From contig NC_063994.1 in NCBI RefSeq assembly GCF_932276165.1, positions 1,488,001-1,552,000 on the forward strand: a stretch of DNA of 64,000 bases, given 5' to 3'. The stretch comes from Plutella xylostella. Taxonomy: Eukaryota > Arthropoda > Insecta > Lepidoptera > Plutellidae. Position numbers and translations under genes: made by a program. A model generated the notes under the pieces. That model was not told where the DNA came from. It made no database searches and saw only the letters and a list, made by a program, of their open reading frames with translations. How positions within the stretch are numbered: position 1 is the first letter of the stretch; each line of letters opens with the position of its first letter. Shown here one piece after another: positions 39,679 through 49,000 of the stretch.

Positions 39679-41655
39679 TTAGCTGCACAGACAGTGGTCG
39701 GTGGCGGCGGGCGCGGCCAGCTCTGACCTCTGCGGTCGAAGCTTCACTCGCGAGTGTCCCGGCTCGCCCTGGAAATGATATATGTTCAGTGGTATTTGTG
39801 AGGTGAGAGGGTGAAGTGGCAGTGGGCAATGAATGCCGAAGAAGCAATGAATAGTGGGGTAAACAAGTTCTAGTATGGAGACAATGAAAAGGCATTTGCA
39901 GTGAAACCAGTGGTGGTTGGATGAAGACTAATTAGGTGAATACCTACAGGAGCAGAGTGTTGTGTCCTAAAGAGAGAACTATACTCTGCCCATTATATTA
40001 TTGTTTTTTTGACATTCAAAATCCCATACATATAACTATGAATGATGACTGCAAAGGAAAACCAACTTTACTTACCAGACATAAGGAAACGTCAAAAATA
40101 CAATAACATAGTGGAAGCTGTATACCTAGTTATATTTATTAAAAGATCTATTTTGACTCCCCTTGCTCAGTCAAACCTCACTCTCCAGGTCCAGGTCTTT
40201 TATAAACCTGAACGAGAAATGAGAGGCCTATGTCCAGCAATGCATGATATTGAGCTGATGGTGATGATGAAAGAAATTCATTATTTTTATATTTAATATT
40301 CTTATAAAAAACTGTGCATATGCATATTCTCGTACTTAATGACTTCTATCTTATGCTATAGTATACATTCGATAGTGTGTTTGGAGAATAGGAAAACATT
40401 GTAAACGAAAAATATTTCAAGAAAAATAATAAATTATGAATAATGTTGGAACTAACCTCTACAGTGATTAGCCTCAATGGTTGTTTGGAGTACAGTTTGT
40501 GAGCGAGGGTCATGAAGATCGCCTCCACATTGTTGCACTCGGAGTCCAGCAGGGCCGATGTTTCAAACAACTGAAAGTTAATTGGTACACAAATTTATAT
40601 GATAAGTGAAATACTCTGATTAAATCAATGGTTCCTTGGGAGGAATTCAGTTTTTCAGTATAGATTGCTACTGCATCTTTATACATAGAATAGATATTTA
40701 ACAGTTCATAGTTTATGCTATAAGAATTATTATAAGAACATATAAAAAAAATGTTTTAATCAAACTATTAAAACAGAACTAAGTTTCTATCCATAAACCT
40801 CTATGCCAAAGCAAAAAAGCTTCCAGGTAAAAGCAAGTAAGTGTGTATAAACTATAAGTAATTAAAATTAGGTGACATGATGATAAGTGTACCTACCGGC
40901 ATGCCATATTTGTCGGCCAATCTCTGAGCATATGCGGTGGCCAGCCTTGACTCGGGAGTACCGCAGTCACACTTGTTGCCGACCAGCACGCGCGGGGTGC
41001 CCATCAGCCCGTGACGGTCCACCTCCTGGATCCAACTTGCTATTGACTGGAAAAAAATATAATTTTATATGAATACTAAATAAAAAAAAAATCCTTAACA
41101 TAAATTCAATTAGGTAAATGTAAATAATCTATCCAGTGGCTTGTTTTGGAAGAGGCATATGTCCAGCAGTGGACTTTTATAGGCTACTGATGATGTTGAT
41201 GAGATATTGTAGGAGTACTTAACTCTGTTGGTTATACCACTTACATGGAAGGTTTCTGGTTTAGTGACATCATACACGATGACGACGGCGTGAACGTTCC
41301 TGTAGTAGTAGGAGACCATGGACCGGCGGAACCTCTCTTGACCTGCAGTATCCCACAGCTGAAGCTGAAAAAAAGAATATTTCAGTGAGAAAAGAACCAC
41401 AGTAATATAATAAATTTTAAGCAGCAAATGCTTGTTGGCCAGTCACCTACTCACTTTAATGTCTTCATTATTGATCTTAACGGTTCTCTCTCGGAAATCT
41501 ACGCCAATAGTTGCCTCAGATTTATCTAAAAACTGCCGCTCACTAAAGCGGTAAGTCAGACAAGTTTTTCCAACTCCGGAATCGCCCAAAACAATGATTT
41601 TAAACACTTTCTGTTGCTGTAGCCCAGGTATAACTTTTGAGGGAGCATCAGCCAT
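39679..41655 (-). CDS. Rab33: Ras-related small GTPase Rab33
   Basis: Five minus-strand exons give 224 residues: 41655-41455, 41364-41245, 41046-40897, 40570-40457 and 39768-39679, all with AG/GT junctions in phase 0. GTPase motifs: GDSGVGKT (24-31), the effector stretch ATIGVDFRERTV, WDTAGQERFRRSM, VGNKCD and ETSA. The switch-region and interswitch sequence, and LFETSA followed by VEAIFMTLAHKL, are those of Rab33A/B, which acts at the Golgi and in autophagy through Atg16. The last exon is weakly conserved and ends HCLCS, giving a double-cysteine site for geranylgeranylation. It lies head to tail with ERCC6, whose stop is 554 bp upstream. Confidence 0.92.
41141..41205. repeat. Short RTE-type LINE tail relic in Rab33 intron 1
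   Basis: The words CATATGTCCAGCAGTGGACT, TATAGGCTACTGATGATG match the GATn-ended tails seen at 55335-55395 and, in part, 40219-40268. No coding part. Confidence 0.45.
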
Positions 41656-42208
41656 AGTTAATTAATCAAGAACACAAAGAAATTGATAAGGGAATACATA
41701 AATCTTTACAAATTTATTTGTTTTGGTTGTTCGGCCGACTAAACAAAGAGTATAATAACAGTTCATAAGATATATTTGACAGCTGACATTAACACAGAGT
41801 GATATTCAACATAATTTTGAGCCAAATCTCAGAATATTAAAGATTTGGTACCCGATTTTTAACACAATATGCAATTTTCAGGTTTATGTATTGTTTAAAA
41901 TGGGAAAAAAGGAGACAACTGAACTATGACCCAGATAGACGTTCAGAACCAAAGAACATAAGTACTTTTCTAACGACAAGATCAGGACAGAACCCATCAG
42001 GCATCCATACCATGCCACATTTTGATGTTTTAATAAAAAGATCATGCTCATCTAACTCAATATCTAACTAAACATAACAGAGTAGGGAAGGCAGTGATTA
42101 TAAACAAGAAAATCCATAAGGCAATATATTTTTATTAAAGATAAACCTTAAGATAATTATAGTAAATGTATTATTATACTTGATTAACAAAAATACTCCT
42201 TCGGTGGT

Positions 42209-45106
42209 TTACTTGGAGGAAAATTTTACAGCGCGAACTGCTTCCCTTGCTTTTCTTGTTGCCTCCTCTTTCACTCGGTATCTCTTCTCCTTTTCTGCAA
42301 GTCCAACTACAACATCATGCTGTAAGGCATTCTTAACTGTTGATTTAGCAAACAATTTACTTAAAACGTAATCATCATCACTGCTTTTAACATTCTTCTC
42401 ATGTTTATGCTTCTTTTTCTTCACTTTTTTTACAGCTACTAAGTTATCTATTTCTGGTTCAGGAGATTCTATTTTTCTTTTAGAAGCTTTTTTATTACTA
42501 TCTGTTTCTTTTTCACCAGTTTTAATCATATCAGTTTTAGAACTTTGTTTTGGGTCTGGCTGAGTAATTGTTTCATTTTCATCATCTACAATATCCATTA
42601 CATCATCTATAATTGTTTCATGCTGAACGTCATCTGTTGATGTTGAAGGTACACTATCGATTTTTGCTTGTTCCTGAGCTTTCAATACCTCATTTATTAA
42701 GTTTTCCTCATAGTCTTTCTTGGAATGCATATTTATGATATCTATTTCTGAGATGACCTTGTCAAATGGGACATTAGTTTCTTTATCATCAACTAAGTTT
42801 ACTTCAGGCTCTTCTATTACTGGTGGATTTAATTGCAATTCCCTCTTTTTCTTGTATTCCTCTCTAGGATCTATATCATTGCTTTTATTTTTAACATTTG
42901 CAGCAATCTTTTTACTTATTGCCTTTGCCATTTTTCTCATTGCATCCAGTTTCTTCTTTTGAGAATATGACATGGATTCACTGTCTTTTTGTTCCTTTTT
43001 ATCTTTAGTTTTTTTGTCGAGAATAACTTTAGTATGTTTAAAAAGTGAAGAAGTCTCTGTATCTCCATCACAGTTTAAATCTTCAAGTGTAAATAGCCCC
43101 TGCAGTGTGCTTGTTGTTAGGACATTCTTTTGATTGGGATCTACTAACACCTTATTACTGAGTAAGTGTTTAAATACTTGTCTTTGATATATTTTTTCCT
43201 CAATGGTGCCAGCAGAAATAAGCCTGTAGACTGTAACATTTCTTAGCTGGCCAATTCTCCAGGCTCTCTCTTTCGCCTGGCTGTCAGTAGCTGGGTTCCA
43301 ATCAGGGTCAAAGATTATAACCCTGTCAGCACCAGTCAAGTTAACACCAAGGCCTCCTACTCTTGTAGTAGCCAGGAATACTAAGTATTCTGAATTTTCA
43401 TTGAAAGTTTTTATAATATTTTGTCTAAGGCCAACACTGACAGTACCATCCATTCTTAAATATTTGTAATCTTGCTGTTGTAGGAATTGCTCTAGTATAC
43501 ACAGCATTGCCCGAGACTGTGAGAATATTAGAGCTCTGTGGCCTTGTTTTTGCCAGATCTTCAAAAGTGAATGCACAACAGTCATTTTACCAGATCTTTT
43601 CCAGTAACCAAATTTATCTTCATCAATTTCCTCTAATTCTTCTTGAGCTTCATACAAGTAGAGGTCTGGGTGGTTGCATATCTTTCTTAATGTACATAAA
43701 GCTACAAGTATTCTGGCTCTGAGAGGGTCACCATATCTGCTTTCTTTGTCTAGAATACTCCTGACTGTTCCACTCATCAGGTATCCCATGTATAGGTCTC
43801 TCTGTTCCTGGCTCAGGGCACAAAACAACACTTGCTCACTTTTCTCTGGAAGCTTTATATGCTCCTGAACCTCTGCTTTGGTTCTCCTCAACATGTAAGG
43901 GGTAATCATGTTCTTTAATGCTATAGCAATTTCTAGAGCTGTGGCCTCTTGTATTTCTGTAGCATTTGCATACCCACCCTGAGTGATGGGCAAAGCAAAG
44001 TGGTCCATAAAAGCTGCATGTGTACCAAGCAGTCCTGGCCTCATGAAGTCAAAGAGAGACCACAGCTCCTGCAAACTATTTTGCATAGGAGATCCAGTTA
44101 TCAACAATTTGTGAGGAGTCTGAAACTTCTTCACAAACTTGCTCACTTGTGTGTCAGGGTTCCTTATTTTGTGTCCTTCATCCAGTATGATGTAATGCCA
44201 TCTTTGTGAAAGCAGATCTTTGCTATACTTGACTATGCCAGCATAGGTTATCAACAAAATTCCATGAGATTCATGAATATCTCTGATTAATTTATGGTGA
44301 TTGCCTCCGTGAGAGCCAGAATGGTGTAGAACTGCCACCCTCAGATGTGGACACCAGTAATGGAAGTGAGAGACCCACTGGTAGATGACCGTGGCTGGAG
44401 CTACAATGATGGACGGGCCCAGCCCACCCCAGGCGCCACCATCAGTCTTAGAGAGTCCAGCCAGGAATGCAATGATTTGAACAGTTTTCCCTAATCCCAT
44501 CTCATCACCAAGCAACCCTCCTGCTTGTATCTGGTGTAGTTCCCATAACCACTTCACACCTACTCTCTGATACTTGTAAAGCTGTTTCCATATGTAGGTT
44601 GGGATGCACAGGCCATTTTGTAGCTCATGTATTTCCTCGGGGTCTTTGTTTCCGTCACAGATGTACTGAATGTCAGCTGTTAATGAGCTCTCCTCGAACT
44701 GGCCTGCACATGCTGCTTTCAAGTTATTTCTCCAGATTTTAATTCTCTCATTGTATACAGCTTTGTCACCATCATCAAGGATCTTTTTGACATTTTGCCT
44801 TTGTCTCGGACGAGGATGTGGAGTCACTGTTTTCTGTGGCACTTCATCTTCATCGTCGCCGGATGGTTGGTAGTCACTGTCGTCATCAGACTTCACTACT
44901 GAGGATGTGCTTGGTATCTGAAAGTCTGGCTCACTATTTTTGTTGGGGTTACTTTTGTGTGATTGCCTGTCTTGTTTCTTAGATATTAAATCAGCAGCAG
45001 CTTTGCTTTTGCTTGAAACTAGTTTCTCTTTATCGTTATTTTTAAGTTCACACCGTTGTTTTGCTAAAGCTAGCTGAGTTTCTAAATACTTGTTTATGTC
45101 AACCAT
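42209..45106 (-). CDS. ERCC6: DNA excision repair ATPase ERCC6 (CSB)
   Basis: A complete single-exon 965-residue SWI2/SNF2 ATPase of the CSB/Rad26 type, which recognises RNA polymerase II stalled at lesions and starts transcription-coupled repair. An acidic, lysine-rich N-terminus (to about 150) precedes the helicase motifs: GDEMGLGKTVQ (200-210), APATVIYQW, ILDEGHKIRN (DEGH 309-312), ITGSPMQNSLQELW, ALIFSQSRAML, DGTVSVGLRQ and ATTRVGGLGVNLTGADRVI with AWRIGQ. The C-terminal DDYVLSKLF motif and the stretch after it are CSB-specific. The protein is shorter than human CSB (1,493): it stops soon after that motif and lacks the C-terminal winged-helix end. AATAAA on the minus strand at 42131-42136 follows the stop by about 75 bases. 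It is divergent from Sbf. Confidence 0.94.
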   Translation of the reverse strand: MVDINKYLETQLALAKQRCELKNNDKEKLVSSKSKAAADLISKKQDRQSHKSNPNKNSEPDFQIPSTSSVVKSDDDSDYQPSGDDEDEVPQKTVTPHPRPRQRQNVKKILDDGDKAVYNERIKIWRNNLKAACAGQFEESSLTADIQYICDGNKDPEEIHELQNGLCIPTYIWKQLYKYQRVGVKWLWELHQIQAGGLLGDEMGLGKTVQIIAFLAGLSKTDGGAWGGLGPSIIVAPATVIYQWVSHFHYWCPHLRVAVLHHSGSHGGNHHKLIRDIHESHGILLITYAGIVKYSKDLLSQRWHYIILDEGHKIRNPDTQVSKFVKKFQTPHKLLITGSPMQNSLQELWSLFDFMRPGLLGTHAAFMDHFALPITQGGYANATEIQEATALEIAIALKNMITPYMLRRTKAEVQEHIKLPEKSEQVLFCALSQEQRDLYMGYLMSGTVRSILDKESRYGDPLRARILVALCTLRKICNHPDLYLYEAQEELEEIDEDKFGYWKRSGKMTVVHSLLKIWQKQGHRALIFSQSRAMLCILEQFLQQQDYKYLRMDGTVSVGLRQNIIKTFNENSEYLVFLATTRVGGLGVNLTGADRVIIFDPDWNPATDSQAKERAWRIGQLRNVTVYRLISAGTIEEKIYQRQVFKHLLSNKVLVDPNQKNVLTTSTLQGLFTLEDLNCDGDTETSSLFKHTKVILDKKTKDKKEQKDSESMSYSQKKKLDAMRKMAKAISKKIAANVKNKSNDIDPREEYKKKRELQLNPPVIEEPEVNLVDDKETNVPFDKVISEIDIINMHSKKDYEENLINEVLKAQEQAKIDSVPSTSTDDVQHETIIDDVMDIVDDENETITQPDPKQSSKTDMIKTGEKETDSNKKASKRKIESPEPEIDNLVAVKKVKKKKHKHEKNVKSSDDDYVLSKLFAKSTVKNALQHDVVVGLAEKEKRYRVKEEATRKAREAVRAVKFSSK

Positions 45107-46011
45107 TGTTAATGGTAAGAATTCAAATGCTTAAACATTTAATTTATCGTAAAGTTACACTCATTGATAGCAATTAAAGTAGTTTGTACCTAATTTTGGA
45201 AAACAGAAAGTAAATAAATACAACAAAACATGAGCCATGCCATGCACGATCTTGCACGAAATTGCACCATAGAATAAATAATAAAATATTTTCAAAATTT
45301 GACAGCCACACATTGACAGATTTGACAAAACATTGAGTTCACAGAGTAAAAATTTGGAAGGGTGCGTTCATTACTTTCCTATAAGAATTGTAATTTTTTT
45401 ACTGTTTCGTGCTATTCCATGGATTGCCATGGGGCAATGGGGCAATGAAATCCCATCACATGATACCAAACAATGAAACAACTAAAGTTCAAAAGACCAC
45501 ACAACACCCGTACTTTAAAAAATCTGTATTGGCTGAATACAACAACAAACCTATGCCATTGCCATTATTAAAAAAACAAAGTTTTTTTTTCAGTTTTCGT
45601 TTCGCCAAAGTCGGGGGATGTTGTTTTTCTCAAGTCTGAAACAAAAAGTAATAAATTAATGTTAAACGTCGCTTAGTTACTCCTATAATCCTGTCTAGTA
45701 TGTAAACGTGATTTTTGCCGAGTTATTATTATGAAATCTGCTCCGTAGCAGAGACATTTAGGTGCATAACCTCCAATAAATTGAATTCGTCTTGTATTTG
45801 TAATAGGTTTCTTCACGACTGTCGATAAGGTGTTTAACTCACTGTGTTCATCTTTCCCCCGACTTTTTCCATACGCGAGCGTGATTCGGGAGTGCAATAC
45901 ATGCAGTGTTGACCCAGGATGGATGATGCAGTGGCCAGTGGGGTGTGTAGAGTGTGTGATGTGTAATTTGATTATGGTGTGTTTGTGAGTGTGTGGGGCT
46001 ACTGGATTGCC
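45107..46011. promoter_or_regulatory. Shared divergent upstream region of ERCC6 and Sbf
   Basis: The two ATGs are 905 bp apart and face away from each other, so both promoters must lie here unless distal. There is no obvious TATA arrangement and no CpG-rich block. A short duplicated CCATGGGGCAATGG word occurs at 45428-45446. I cannot place start sites. Confidence 0.4.
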
Positions 46012-49000
46012 ATGTCCAGGCTCGTGGACTACTTCGTGGTCGTCGGCTTCGACCACGAGAAGGAGAGTGAGTATCTAATTCATACCATGATTGTAAAAAC
46101 ATAGAACACCTTATAGAAACTCCTCTCTTGATCCTAACAGAATCAAAACATAGTTTCAACTGCTGGGTTTAGTAGGTTTTGTACATGTTTGGGTCTGTTA
46201 TGTAGTTATTTATGATAACATGTATTAATGAATAAGGAAATTATAAATAATTAAATAAAAGTCTAATATAAAAGTACACTGTCTGATTGTTTTGTTGTTG
46301 AGGCACATATTTCTTTTAAAAATAAACATATATTTTACAAATAGTGTCATCTCCATCTGCATTCTTAAGCTTTTTATACTTAAATATTTTAAACTAAAGT
46401 TTTTTTTTCTGAAACAAAATAGGGGCTTGTAGTAATAAAGTAATATTTGGTTGTAATGCAAATCCCAAAATTATACATTAATCTTGAATTGGTCATATAA
46501 GATAATTAAAATAATGCTTCTTTACCCTCACTTCCTACTTCCCAAAGATAACTCCTCCTATCCTACTGGCCAGAGTTGACAATCAAAAAGGGGTTTTATC
46601 CATTTTTACTAACATTTATGACACACCAATCCTACACACACATCACACTGAAACACAATTTATCTGTTGGGTGTTAAAGATAAATAACCCCAATGAGGAA
46701 TTGAGAAAAACATGTCTCATATAAAAATAATGTTATGGATGCATATCCACTCATTAAAATTATTTCAGATACTTAAATTACCATTACCCATCAATATTGA
46801 TTATAATTATATATCAATGTTGGCACATTCTTGAAGAGAATTCATAATATGATGCAGTTGGTTTTAATACTAACTATTCAACTTGAATATCAGCATAATA
46901 ATAATAATAAAATAACTATTCAAGTTAGTATTAAAATCAACTGCATCATATTATGAATTCATAACTAAAGGAATGAGTCACATTAAAGTTCATTGGCACA
47001 TTCTTGAAGGCAAGTGATACTGTTTAGTAGTCACCTAACATAATCAGTTATAGCATTCTTAGGGCCATGTTAGGAAGTCACAATAACTGTTTAACACTTC
47101 TGATTTATTTTATTTATAAATGAGATTTTGTAGCTTATATACATATAATATAAATTGTACATTCTTAATACATTACATATTTTAGCAATAGACTCATGTA
47201 GGTATAAATGAATCTAATGAGAGATAAGTAGGTCCACTAAGATTCAAAGAAAACAGATCTACTTGCAGATCTACCTCCAAATCTGGACTGGCCTTGTTTA
47301 TCTTCATTACACATTATTGAGGACCACTAGAGAGCTAGACTTAGGTTTGTCACCTTAGCTAAGAACCCAGACTTCTTAGGAGATTTAACAACCTGCAAAT
47401 GAAAGTATAAAATCTATTTTTAGGTATGTAAGAAGTCAATATACTTGTGCAGTTTTCGCTGTTATCGCTTGATGTCTATGGGGACAAGACTTGTTTGACA
47501 TTTGCCCCCAGTGGGTACATGTAAAAGTCTAATCTTACCTCAAAGTCATACTAACTAGCTGTCCCACACTATGTATACTGACATACTGTAACTCATTAAT
47601 AAAGTTTTTAAGATCCATATGATAAGTGTATGAATCTCATTCTAAATAAATCTTTGTAGGTACTACAGCTGAGTTCTAAGTTTCACATGTTTACGAAAGA
47701 GAGATTGGTGCATGGAAATATAGACCGGTTATCCTTTGCTTTGAGGGAGCCAGCTGGTTGACCTTGCAGTTATGCAATCTCCACCTAATGAAGTCAACTA
47801 TTTGAAAATCTAGACTCCTGAGAATCCTGACCTAGCCACTAGAATCAAGTCACGTTACATTCGTATCTATTTATAAATCTATCTTGTTCTTCTCGAAAGA
47901 AAATAGGTGCGAATTAAAACAGCGACAAGATGGTCTGTAAACTGGCGGCTAACCTGGCGGCATACCTGGCGTGTGCGATGCTCTAATAGAATGCTTCTGA
48001 AAAAGCCTATTTTTTTACGGACAAGTATAATTAAAAAAAAGATACAACTTTCTTCATGTTGGTTCCTTCATATTCAGGTTTCTGAATGATGTTTAGAGGT
48101 CACACACTTTATACACACATGGTTTCGTTATCGACATCGTTAAAATCATTGAATGCAAATAACACCAAAAACAGCGCCGTATTTATGGTGAATCGCGATA
48201 TAGTGACGTTTATCTCCGTCGATAACGAACCTGTGTAGCGGCAGCATATAAAATATCTCCTACGTTTCTGTGCAGCATTTATTCTCGTAGAATATGTTTA
48301 ACTATAGCGCCCTGAGCGACCACGTCCTTGGCAACTCATCCTTTGTGGTTTCTGCAATAGAGAGCGGTTTTGCATAACAACAGGACCCGCCACACTTCAG
48401 AATGAGAAATTATCTAGCGTGATATTTTACGACAATGTTTTACGCCGTAGCAGTGTGGAAATAATACTTCTGCATCTATCTGTGCCTAATGAAGAGGCTC
48501 TACAAGAATATTCTGAGATGAACAATGAAAAATCTGCCATGAATTATGTAGTTGCTATGTTTACTGCGAACACGCTCAAATGGGGATTACATTACCCATA
48601 CATTCTTAATTACGTGTGTACCGTCTACATTATATTCATGGAAGTTGATTATTGAAAATTATGAGATAAAATTATAAATTATACCATGTACCTACATAAA
48701 AAAGGCTTGAGGTTAACTTCAGTTTTGAGCCGCGAGCACAGGATTCGAAACCTCCGTTTACGTTGCGTATCGTCAACTGTCACTGTCAAAATGTAAGGCA
48801 AAGTTAGTTCCAAAAGTGACCTTTTATTTCCATTTGTTAGGTGGAATTTCACCAAACGCTAAACGTATTTTAGTAGCCTGTCATACGTCTGTCAGTTTGT
48901 ACAAAATGTATTTAAAATTTGATTTAAATACGTTTAGCGTTTGGTAAAAGTGACCCTTCGTGTAGATTTGAAAATAGTATCGAATCCGGTGCTCGCTGCA

